From Hymenobacter sediminicola (lineage in GTDB: Bacteria > Bacteroidota > Bacteroidia > Cytophagales > Hymenobacteraceae): 64,000 nt of DNA. The stretch's first letter is position 1; every line of letters begins with the position of its first letter. The notes beneath the pieces were generated by a model, which was not told the DNA's origin, searched no databases, and saw only the letters and a list, made by a program, of their open reading frames with translations. Positions 27,190 to 34,599 of the stretch are shown in pieces. Made by a program: the position numbers and the translations under genes. Location of the stretch: the NCBI RefSeq assembly GCF_014250515.1, contig NZ_CP060202.1, positions 741,001 to 805,000 on the forward strand. Direction: 5' to 3'.

Positions 27190-28080
27190 ATGTCTAATAA
27201 GATAGCCTGCTTCGGCGAAATCCTGTGGGACGTGCTGCCAACCGGCAAGCAGCCCGGCGGCGCGCCCTTCAACGTGGCCGTGCACCTGCACCAACTCGGC
27301 CAGTCCGTGGACCTCATCAGCCGCGTCGGCGACGACGACCTGGGCTCGGAGCTGCTCGATTTTGTAGCGTCCAAAGGCCTTCGCACCGACTACGTGCAGC
27401 TCGGCAAAACCCACCTTACCGGCGTGGTGAAAGCCAATGTAGACGACGCCAACGAGGTGACGTACAAGATTGTACAGCCCGTAGCCTGGGACTATATTCA
27501 GTACGATGCAGAGCTGGAAACCCTAGTGGAGCAGGCTGAGGTGTTTGTGTTCGGTAGCCTTGCCGCCCGCCAAGCCGGCACCCGCGAAACGCTGTACCGC
27601 CTGCTCGAACACGCCAAGTTCAAGGTGTTCGACGTGAACATGCGCCCGCCGCATTACAGCAAGGAAGTGGTGAAATACCTGCTTGAAAAAGCCAATCTGG
27701 TGAAAATGAACCACCACGAGCTGGCCGAAATCATGGCGTGGTTTGGCGAAGAAACCGACCGGCCCACTGCTATGCGCTGGCTCGCCAACCGCTTCGATTT
27801 GCAAGCCGTGTGCGTAACCTGCGGTGCCGATGGGGCCCTGCTCTGGACCAACGACCAGCTCTACCGCGCCCCCGGCGTGGCCGTGGAAGTGAAGGACACC
27901 ATCGGCAGCGGCGACTCGTTTCTGGCGGCGCTTCTCAAAGGCTGGCTGGCTGGCCAGGAGCCCGGCGAAATGCTGCGTTTCGCTTGTGCCACCGGCGCGC
28001 TGGTCGCCACCCACCAGGGGGCCACGCCTGCCTTCACCGAAGCTGCCGTGCAGGAGCTACTGGCCGCACAGGCGGCATAG
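27190..28080 (+). CDS. Fructokinase, PfkB carbohydrate kinase family
   Basis: A 296-residue PfkB-family kinase. The N-terminal signature is GEILWDVLPTGKQPGGAPFNVAVHL, where GGAPFN contacts the sugar. The C-terminal signature is KDTIGSGDSFLAALLKG, with the catalytic Asp in GSGDS and the anion hole around it. It should phosphorylate fructose to fructose-6-phosphate in the cytoplasm, completing the fructan pathway encoded here. Sequence style and neighbours both favour fructose over ribose or adenosine. Confidence 0.92.
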   Translation: MSNKIACFGEILWDVLPTGKQPGGAPFNVAVHLHQLGQSVDLISRVGDDDLGSELLDFVASKGLRTDYVQLGKTHLTGVVKANVDDANEVTYKIVQPVAWDYIQYDAELETLVEQAEVFVFGSLAARQAGTRETLYRLLEHAKFKVFDVNMRPPHYSKEVVKYLLEKANLVKMNHHELAEIMAWFGEETDRPTAMRWLANRFDLQAVCVTCGADGALLWTNDQLYRAPGVAVEVKDTIGSGDSFLAALLKGWLAGQEPGEMLRFACATGALVATHQGATPAFTEAAVQELLAAQAA

Positions 28081-28135
28081 CTCCTGGGAATTCCCAATAG
28101 CACATTCCAGTACCTCTCAATTCCCGCCTTCACCT

Positions 28136-29701
28136 ATGAAATATCCGCTTCTCCTGGCGCTGGCCGCGGCCAGCCTCACCGCGTGCAACCCCGACACCAA
28201 AACGACTGACACGGCCGCCACGACACCCGTCGTCACTGCAAAGGCCCCAGCCGACTCAGTGCCACCTGCCACGCCACAGTACCGCCCGGCTTTCCATTTC
28301 AGCCTGGCCAAGATGTGGATGAACGACCCCAACGGCATGGTGTATCTTAACGGCACCTACCACCTGTTCTTTCAGCACTACCCCGGCGGCATGGAGTGGG
28401 GTCCAATGCACTGGGGCCACGCTACCAGCAAGGACCTGGTGAGCTGGCAGGAGCAGCCCATTGCGCTGTATCCCGATTCGCTGGGCTGGATATTCTCGGG
28501 CAGCGCCGTTATAGACAAGGATAACACGGCCGGTTTCGGCCAGAACGCCATGGTGGCCATATTCACCCACCACAACGACCCCGAGGAGAAAAAGAAAACC
28601 AACAAGCACCAGTACCAGAGCCTAGCCTACAGCCTCGACGAGGGCAAAACCTGGAAAAAATACGACGGCAACCCCGTACTGCCCAACCCCGGCATTCAGG
28701 ATTTCCGCGACCCGAAAGTGAGCTGGAACGAAGTAGCCAAGAAGTGGGTGATGACCCTGGCCACCAAAGACCGGATTACGTTCTATTCGTCGCCTAACCT
28801 GAAAGACTGGACCAAGCTCAGTGAGTTTGGCGAGAAGCTCGGTGCCCACGGCGGCGTGTGGGAATGCCCCGATTTATTTCCGCTGACGCTGAACGGCAAA
28901 ACCCACTGGGTGCTGCTGGTGAGCATCAACCCCGGCGGGCCTAACGGTGGTTCAGCCACGCAATACTTTGTGGGCCAGTTTGATGGCAAGACCTTCACGC
29001 CCACTACCACCACCCAGAAATGGGTAGACTGGGGCAAAGACGACTACGCCGGCGTGACCTGGGACGGTACCGGTGCCCGCAAAATCTTCCTGGGCTGGAT
29101 GAGCAACTGGGAGTACGCCAACCAGGTGCCCACTTCGCCCTGGCGCAACGCCATGACCGTGCCGCGCGACCTAGCCCTCAAGCAAATCGGCTCAGAAATC
29201 TACCTGACGTCTACGCCGGTGAAGGAAGTAGCTACGCTAGGCCAAACCGGCCAGTCCCTGAAAAACCTAGTGGTGAAGTCAGAATTGAGCTTAACTGACA
29301 AAATCCCGACTCTGGCCCAACAGTTTCAACTGAAGGTGAGCACCAAGCAGCTCCAGGATTTCGCGCTGGTGCTGGGCAATCCCAAAGGCGAGGAACTGGT
29401 CATCGGCTACGACAAGCAGGCCAACCAATATTACATCGACCGGAGTAAAGCCGGCCAGATGGCCTTCAGCGACAAATTCGCGGGCCGCCACCCAGCCCCG
29501 CGCCTGGCCACAACTCCCGCCGCTGACCTTACGCTGCTCTTCGACGCTACCTCGGTGGAAGTATTTGCCGACGGCGGCCTTACCACCATGACCGAACTGT
29601 TCTTCCCCACGCAGCCTTACACTACGCTCAAGCTGAAATCAGCCAGCGGCCTTACCCTGGACAACCTGACGTACACTTCACTCAAGCCAGCTACGAAGTA
29701 A
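28136..29701 (+). CDS. Glycoside hydrolase family 32 (fructan/sucrose hydrolase), lipoprotein
   Basis: The 521-residue enzyme has a lipobox at residues 13-17 (SLTAC) and a Thr/Pro-rich linker. The five-bladed propeller catalytic domain follows: WMNDPNG with the nucleophile Asp64, FRDPKV with the transition-state Asp, and WECPDLF with the acid/base Glu. A C-terminal beta-sandwich includes the typical VEVFADGGLTTMTELFFP. It should release terminal fructose from levan, inulin, fructo-oligosaccharides or sucrose, in the periplasm or on the cell surface. It is the only GH32 here; no separate endo-acting surface enzyme is visible. The ATG at 28136 is fixed by the signal peptide. Confidence 0.95.
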   Translation: MKYPLLLALAAASLTACNPDTKTTDTAATTPVVTAKAPADSVPPATPQYRPAFHFSLAKMWMNDPNGMVYLNGTYHLFFQHYPGGMEWGPMHWGHATSKDLVSWQEQPIALYPDSLGWIFSGSAVIDKDNTAGFGQNAMVAIFTHHNDPEEKKKTNKHQYQSLAYSLDEGKTWKKYDGNPVLPNPGIQDFRDPKVSWNEVAKKWVMTLATKDRITFYSSPNLKDWTKLSEFGEKLGAHGGVWECPDLFPLTLNGKTHWVLLVSINPGGPNGGSATQYFVGQFDGKTFTPTTTTQKWVDWGKDDYAGVTWDGTGARKIFLGWMSNWEYANQVPTSPWRNAMTVPRDLALKQIGSEIYLTSTPVKEVATLGQTGQSLKNLVVKSELSLTDKIPTLAQQFQLKVSTKQLQDFALVLGNPKGEELVIGYDKQANQYYIDRSKAGQMAFSDKFAGRHPAPRLATTPAADLTLLFDATSVEVFADGGLTTMTELFFPTQPYTTLKLKSASGLTLDNLTYTSLKPATK

Positions 29702-29750
29702 CTTTTTCACGGAAGCCAGGTCCGATAGGGCCTTTCGTGGAATCGAGAAC

Positions 29751-29798
29751 ACATAAAAACAGCCACTCGCCTTTCGGGGCGAGTGGCTGTTTTTATGT
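29751..29798. terminator. Bidirectional terminator between GH32 and tRNA-Gly
   Basis: Perfect 21-bp arms (29751-29771 and 29778-29798) enclose a 6-nt loop, with A-run and T-run at the outer ends. It can stop the fructan operon on the plus strand and the tRNA on the minus strand. Confidence 0.92.
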
Positions 29799-29799
29799 G

Positions 29800-29872
29800 A
29801 GCGAGAAACGAGGTTCGAACTCGCGACCCTCAGCTTGGGAAGCTGATGCTCTACCAACTGAGCTACTCTCGC
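29800..29872 (-). tRNA. tRNA-Gly (anticodon CCC)
   Basis: A full cloverleaf on the minus strand: 7-bp acceptor (GCGAGAG with TTCTCGC, one G-T), D arm GCTCAGTTGGTAGAGC, anticodon loop TTCCCAA giving CCC, and T loop TTCGAAC. The CCA end is not encoded. A strong promoter lies just upstream. Confidence 0.95.
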
Positions 29873-29889
29873 TAATGAATGTTGGTGAA

Positions 29890-29919
29890 CAAAAGTACGT
29901 GGTGGAAATCAATTTGCAA
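29890..29919 (-). promoter_or_regulatory. Promoter of tRNA-Gly(CCC)
   Basis: On the minus strand TTG (29917-29919) is followed after 19 nt by TACTTTTG (29890-29897). This fits the Bacteroidota consensus TTG-N19-TAnnTTTG, and the predicted start is just before the tRNA. Confidence 0.8.
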
Positions 29920-30075
29920 TCTTGGTTCGTATCACCCAATGGAACGGGTTGGCTTTTTAGCCTAACATACGTGTCGTTACGAAACAGCGTCTGACAGGTG
30001 CGGCGCAATCTTGATGCTCGGGTTCCTGCTTGACCACTATGCACGATGCCTGCCGCATCCCAGAGAAGGTATTTT

Positions 30076-30318
30076 ATGGCTCCGTTACCCCCCGTTACCC
30101 GCCGGATTGTGGGTATGATGAACGTACTGGCTGGCTTTATGCTGCTGACGGCGCTGGCCCTGCGAATGGGCGTGACTTATGTTGCGTATCAGCAAGCAGG
30201 AATGGCCGCGCTGTACAATCAGCAGTTCTTTATCAGTCTATTGTTATTGGCTGGCGGCATGTTTCTACTGCGCTATGGCTGGCGGCTACTACGACGCAAC
30301 AACAACATTATCGATTAG
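30076..30318 (+). CDS. Small two-helix membrane protein
   Basis: The product is about 80 residues, with two membrane helices (VGMMNVLAGFMLLTALAL and FFISLLLLAGGMFLLRYGW) and a basic C-terminus. The ATG at 30076 has a GAAGG six bases upstream; an in-frame ATG at 30046 would add ten residues. No family is recognised. It lies alone between the tRNA and the acetyltransferase gene. Confidence 0.6.
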   Translation: MAPLPPVTRRIVGMMNVLAGFMLLTALALRMGVTYVAYQQAGMAALYNQQFFISLLLLAGGMFLLRYGWRLLRRNNNIID

Positions 30319-30400
30319 GCGGAATGGCTTGGCTGCTCAGGAAGGGTAGCAGATACGGCAGGACCCCGCTTACCTTTGTTGCTCCCCTTGCCTTCTGCGT

Positions 30401-30937
30401 ATGTCTTCGCCGCTTACTATAACTCTAGCCAAACGAACCGCTGACGTTGCGGCGCAACTCGCGTCCATTGGCCGTCAGACCTTTCTGGAAACGTTTGCTG
30501 CTGACAATCAGCCAGCCGATATGGCGGAGTACCTAGAGGAGAATTTCACGCCTGAAAAGCAATTGGAAGAACTACAGGACGCGAATACCCTGTTTTTGCT
30601 GGCGCGTATGAACCAGCAGTTGGTGGGGTATGCCAAGCTGCGCCTGCACTCCCAACTAGGAAATCACCCTGACAGAACGCCAGAAGAGCGGCTAGAAATA
30701 GAGCGGCTGTACGTGCTGGAAGACTGGATAGGCACTGGTCTAGGGGCTACCATGATGTGCCGGGCGCTGGAAGAAGGGCGGCAAAACCGTTGCCGGGCCG
30801 TGGTGCTGGGCGTGTGGGAGAAAAACGTGCGCGCCTTAGAATTCTACAGGCGCTTCGGCTTTAAAGTCATTGGAGAGCATGAGTTTGTACTAGGAACTGA
30901 TGTGCAGAACGACCTGATACTGCGTAAGGGATTGTAG
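30401..30937 (+). CDS. GNAT-family N-acetyltransferase
   Basis: The 178-residue protein has the GNAT fold. The acetyl-CoA binding segment is LYVLEDWIGTGLGATMMCRALEEG, with the GTGLGA loop standing for the usual R/QxxGxG/A. Beta-5 and the final motif are VVLGVWEKNVRALEFYRRFGFKVIGEH. The combination resembles the spermidine acetyltransferase PaiA group, but the acceptor is unproven. A TACCTTTG at 30371-30378, 23 nt before the ATG, resembles the -7 element of this phylum. Confidence 0.88.
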   Translation: MSSPLTITLAKRTADVAAQLASIGRQTFLETFAADNQPADMAEYLEENFTPEKQLEELQDANTLFLLARMNQQLVGYAKLRLHSQLGNHPDRTPEERLEIERLYVLEDWIGTGLGATMMCRALEEGRQNRCRAVVLGVWEKNVRALEFYRRFGFKVIGEHEFVLGTDVQNDLILRKGL

Positions 30938-30950
30938 CTGGTCAGGCAAT

Positions 30951-32114
30951 GTGCCTGCCAAACGCCTCCCTATACCTCTTGCCGTATCTTCGCCTATTCG
31001 TCATTCAGTCGCCCGCGTGATTCCAGTCCGACCTTCCTTTTTTTTGCTCCGTATCCAGCCGCGCGCCTGGCATCTGCTACTGCCGGTGCTGGCCGGCGGA
31101 ATACTGGGATGTTCGCCTGACTCGGGACAGAAAGCAGCAGTACAGCTGCCTACTGGGCACTACGAAGGAACCGTGGCGTATCAGGATACTGAGCTGGCAG
31201 TAGCACTGGACCTGCGCGAAGTAAGTCCAGGTCGGCTGGAGGCTGATGTGCGCTTTGCGCAGAACGAAGGGCTTAGCTTCCCGGCAGAAAACCTGCGCTA
31301 TACTGAGCCGCAACTGCTCTTGGATAGTCCGGCCGGCGGAAGCAGCATTTCTGCCATCCGGGAAGGAGATTTTCTGCGGGGCGTATTCAGGCTAGATACC
31401 ATTAAGGCCGACTTTGTGTGGGTGCGCCGTGGCAAAGCCTTGCCGCGTGCGTACCAGATAAAGCAGCTACCAGCCTCAGCCGCTGCTCAGGGCCTGCCCT
31501 CCCTAACGTTACTCATCCCGCAAGACACGCTGGCTACCCATCCGGCCGTAGCGTTGTTCGCAGAGCCGGCTACGCAGCCTGCTGCCAGATTACGGGCTGC
31601 ACAGCTGGCCGGGCAAGGATTTGTTACTACTGTAATTGCGCTGCCCCACGCGCAGCAGCCCGCAGATTCAGCCATGTTGCAGTCGGCGGTACGCGTGTTG
31701 CGGGCACTGCGTCGGGAGCCTGCCGTAGATACTATGCGGATAGGACTGTGGGCGCGTGGAACTACAGCTGCTGTAGTTCCGGCAGCTGTGCTGGCGCAGC
31801 CCAAAGCCGCGTTTGTAGTGCTGGAAAATGCGTCTATCACCTCACTGGAAGAGGCCAGACCTTTCCAGTTGCTCAGCCGCCACAGAATACCGGTTCTGGG
31901 CCTATATGCCGCCGCCGATACGTCGCTGAATGCAAAGGACAGCGCCCGCCGACTACGAAATGCAGTGGGCAGCCGGCGTGGCACCCAAGTCCGGTCTTTC
32001 CCCAATGCGGATACACATTTCCTGCTACCTGGCCAAGGCAGTGCGGATGGCAAGTGGACCTGGCCAGCATCGGCCCCTGGCTACCTGCAATCCATTGCCG
32101 ATTGGCTGAAATAG
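30951..32114 (+). CDS. Alpha/beta-hydrolase-like lipoprotein lacking the nucleophile motif
   Basis: The product has up to 387 residues. A GTG at 30951 opens the frame, but a GTG at 31017 is nearer to the lipoprotein signal (LLLPVLAGGILGC) and may be the true start. The N-terminal half (about 60-165) looks like a beta-rich domain found before some secreted dienelactone-hydrolase-like proteins. In the C-terminal hydrolase-like half the His motif is present (PNADTHFLLPG) and an Asp follows strand 7 (LGLYAAADTSLN). The nucleophile elbow, normally GxSxG, reads GLWARGTTAAV with no Ser in place. It is therefore likely inactive as an esterase or uses another mechanism. Confidence 0.7.
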   Translation: MPAKRLPIPLAVSSPIRHSVARVIPVRPSFFLLRIQPRAWHLLLPVLAGGILGCSPDSGQKAAVQLPTGHYEGTVAYQDTELAVALDLREVSPGRLEADVRFAQNEGLSFPAENLRYTEPQLLLDSPAGGSSISAIREGDFLRGVFRLDTIKADFVWVRRGKALPRAYQIKQLPASAAAQGLPSLTLLIPQDTLATHPAVALFAEPATQPAARLRAAQLAGQGFVTTVIALPHAQQPADSAMLQSAVRVLRALRREPAVDTMRIGLWARGTTAAVVPAAVLAQPKAAFVVLENASITSLEEARPFQLLSRHRIPVLGLYAAADTSLNAKDSARRLRNAVGSRRGTQVRSFPNADTHFLLPGQGSADGKWTWPASAPGYLQSIADWLK

Positions 32115-32177
32115 CACTAATGGCCGGCCATAATGCCGCGCCAGCTATGTAGGCAGAAGAGGGTGCTGAACCTTCCT

Positions 32178-34520
32178 CTATAATACCAGAAGCCCTTTTT
32201 CGCGTAGCAGCAGCCACGCCGCCGACTCCAGAAACCGCTCAAACGAGTGGCCGGTTGGAAAGGTGCGGGCAGCATCTTTGAGCAGCACTTTCGTGTCGTA
32301 GTCGGCTGTCAGGTCCGTGAGTAGCGTGTGTAGCCAAGGACCCACAGTTGCGGGTACGGACACTTCAAAATCTTCGGCCTGCTCGTAGAACGTCAGCACG
32401 GCCCGTGGGCCTTTTTTGCCATTCTCCTGCCGCAGTTCCGGCGCATTTCCGAGCCAAAACAGGCGCTGGTTTTGCTTGGCGAAGTCAGGTTTGGTGGGCT
32501 CCTGCAGTGCCTGCTGAACGAGTTGGCGCGGTACAGTAGGCTTGGGCACCCGGAAATCAAACCAGAAGCTGAGCGGCTCGTGCAGGGCCACACCGTGCAG
32601 GTAATTATAGAGGGCCTTGGCCAGCCCGGCCCCAAATTGCTCGTGGTTGGCGCCGGTAGGGTCGTCGTGCCACAGGTCGTTCCAGGCGAACGGGCCGGGC
32701 TCGGGGCCCACTGCCGCTACCTGATACTTCGCCGGGTTTTTGCCAACTGGTGAGTGAGCCGTCATCGAGAAGCGGTGCCAGTAGCCGCTTTGCACGATAC
32801 CAGCCGCGAATAGCTGCCGCACCACTTCCAAGCTGTCCACCGTTTCTTGGGCAGTTTCGGTCGGGAAACCATACATCAGGTAGGCATGCACCATGATGCC
32901 GGCCTGCGTGAAACCGTCCGTCACGCGGGCTACCTGTGCAATAGTGACGCCCTTTTCCATCAGGGCCAGAAGCCGGTCGGAAGCCACTTCCAGCCCGCCG
33001 CTCACCGCAATACAGCCCGATGCGGCCAGCAAGCGGCACAGGTCGGGTGAGAATGTTTTCTCGAAGCGGATGTTGCCCCACCACGTGATGCTCACGCGCC
33101 GTTTCAGCAGTTCAATGGCTAGGTCACGCAGTGCCAGTGGCGGCGCGGCCTCATCTACAAAGTGAAAGCCAGTCTGGCCGGTCTGGGCAATGATTTGCTC
33201 AATCCGGTCGACGAGTAAAGCTGAAGGCGCGGTTTCGTAGCGCGAAATGTAATCCAACGTGACGTCGCAGAACGAGCAACGCTTCCAATAGCAGCCGTGC
33301 GCCACCGTAAGCTTGTTCCAGCGTCCGTCGCTCCAGAGCCGGTGCATCGGGTTCAGCACCTCAATCACCGATAAGTATTCGCTCAGCGGCAAGTCGGAGT
33401 AGTCCGGCGTGCCTACTTCAGGGTGCGGAATGTCAGGAAAAGGCTGGTTGATGTACTCTACTTCGCCCGCGGCATTGCGCAGAAAAGTGCGCTGGAAGGG
33501 GAGGGGTAGTGGCTTTGAAATGTTCGTCCGCTCTCTTATGCAGTCATGCTGAGCTTGCTGAAGCATGTCTACCGCTTCCCCTACCACGATTGAGTTAGTC
33601 AGAGGTAGAGATGCTCCGGCAAGCTCAGCATGACGATATACTGACTCCGGCTGACCTTCTTTTTCCTCGCCCAGCCATTCCAGCAACCGCAACCAGGGGC
33701 CTTCGCCGTCATCCAGCGTCAGAAAGTCAATATAGTCGAAGAAGCGGGGCTCCCGGATCTGGCGCAGCTCGGTGTTGGGGTAGCCACCGCCCATGAGTGT
33801 GTGGGTGTTCGGGCTGAGTTGCTTGATGCGCCCCGCCAGCCTTAAGGCTCCGTAGAGGTTGCCAGGGAAAGGAACCGTGAAGCCGACAACATTCGGCTCA
33901 GTACGGACCAACAACTCGTCCAGCAGTTCCTGCAGCATGCGGTCCAGCAGATTGGGCGGCGCCTGCAGTGCCTCGTGCAGCTCATCAAACGTAGTGGCCG
34001 ACATAGCCAGCTTTTCGGCGTAACGCGAGAAGCCGAACTGCGGACCCACCGTTTCTTTAATCAGGTCACCCAGGTCTTCGAGGTAGAGCGTAGCGAGGTG
34101 GCGGGCTTGGTCGGTGAGACCCATCGTGCCGAAAGCGGCTTCCAGGTCGGCAACATTGTCGAAGCGGCTGGCTTCGGGCAGGAAGCGGCTATGGCAAATG
34201 CGAGGAGCCAGCGTATTATCCTTGTTCTGCAGAAAGCGCACAACAGGCCCGATGGTGCTCAGGTAGCTGTTTTTGAGCCGCAGCATCCGGCGGGCGTTGT
34301 TGCTCAACTCAAACGAGCCGGCTTCGATTTCCGTAAAAACCTGGCTCAGTCCCGCCTGCGAAAATAACTTCAGCACCAATTCCAAACCCAAATCAGCCTG
34401 CGCAACTTGGTAGCCGCGCCCACTTAGAAAGCCCTTGATGTAGGCCGTGGCCGGGTACGGCGTATTGAGCTGCGTGAGCGGCGGCGTAATGAGCAGGATG
34501 CGAAGCGGAGACGTAGACAC
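32178..34520 (-). CDS. B12-binding-domain radical SAM protein with an in-frame repeat insertion
   Basis: The 780-residue protein starts with a cobalamin-binding-like Rossmann region (RILLITPPLTQLNTPYPATAYI through HTLMGGGYPNTELRQI). A radical SAM domain follows from about residue 395. The iron-sulfur cysteines are C410, C415 and C418 (HGCYWKRCSFCD), spaced CX4CX2C instead of the usual CX3CX2C. GGLEVASDRLL and YLMYGFPTETAQETVDSL are the later SAM-domain segments. Residues about 296-326 are encoded by a palindromic repeat (33543-33634) that looks inserted. The reaction is unknown. The GTG at 34520 is preferred to an upstream GTG at 34583 because a -7-like TACCTTTG lies between them (34557-34564). 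A 16-nt gap separates the longer frame from the next gene upstream. Confidence 0.85.
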   Translation of the reverse strand: MSTSPLRILLITPPLTQLNTPYPATAYIKGFLSGRGYQVAQADLGLELVLKLFSQAGLSQVFTEIEAGSFELSNNARRMLRLKNSYLSTIGPVVRFLQNKDNTLAPRICHSRFLPEASRFDNVADLEAAFGTMGLTDQARHLATLYLEDLGDLIKETVGPQFGFSRYAEKLAMSATTFDELHEALQAPPNLLDRMLQELLDELLVRTEPNVVGFTVPFPGNLYGALRLAGRIKQLSPNTHTLMGGGYPNTELRQIREPRFFDYIDFLTLDDGEGPWLRLLEWLGEEKEGQPESVYRHAELAGASLPLTNSIVVGEAVDMLQQAQHDCIRERTNISKPLPLPFQRTFLRNAAGEVEYINQPFPDIPHPEVGTPDYSDLPLSEYLSVIEVLNPMHRLWSDGRWNKLTVAHGCYWKRCSFCDVTLDYISRYETAPSALLVDRIEQIIAQTGQTGFHFVDEAAPPLALRDLAIELLKRRVSITWWGNIRFEKTFSPDLCRLLAASGCIAVSGGLEVASDRLLALMEKGVTIAQVARVTDGFTQAGIMVHAYLMYGFPTETAQETVDSLEVVRQLFAAGIVQSGYWHRFSMTAHSPVGKNPAKYQVAAVGPEPGPFAWNDLWHDDPTGANHEQFGAGLAKALYNYLHGVALHEPLSFWFDFRVPKPTVPRQLVQQALQEPTKPDFAKQNQRLFWLGNAPELRQENGKKGPRAVLTFYEQAEDFEVSVPATVGPWLHTLLTDLTADYDTKVLLKDAARTFPTGHSFERFLESAAWLLLREKGLLVL
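33543..33634. repeat. Palindromic REP/MITE-like element inside the radical SAM gene
   Basis: Two 31-nt arms (33543-33573 and 33604-33634) match as inverted repeats at 28 of 31 positions, around a 30-nt centre. One arm begins gtcatgctgagcttgctgaa. No stop codon results in the reading frame of the gene. Dispersed elements of this kind normally sit between genes. Confidence 0.8.
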
Positions 34521-34599
34521 GGGAGCAACAACCGCAACACTGCGGTAAAGGTGCCGCAAAGGTACGGCGGGCTTGGGTAGCACCTGCGGCGCAGGTAGG

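Noticed and set aside
29800..29872. tRNA-Gly(CCC) as an attachment site for an integrated element
   Set aside because: No integrase, no repeated tRNA end and no change of gene character nearby.
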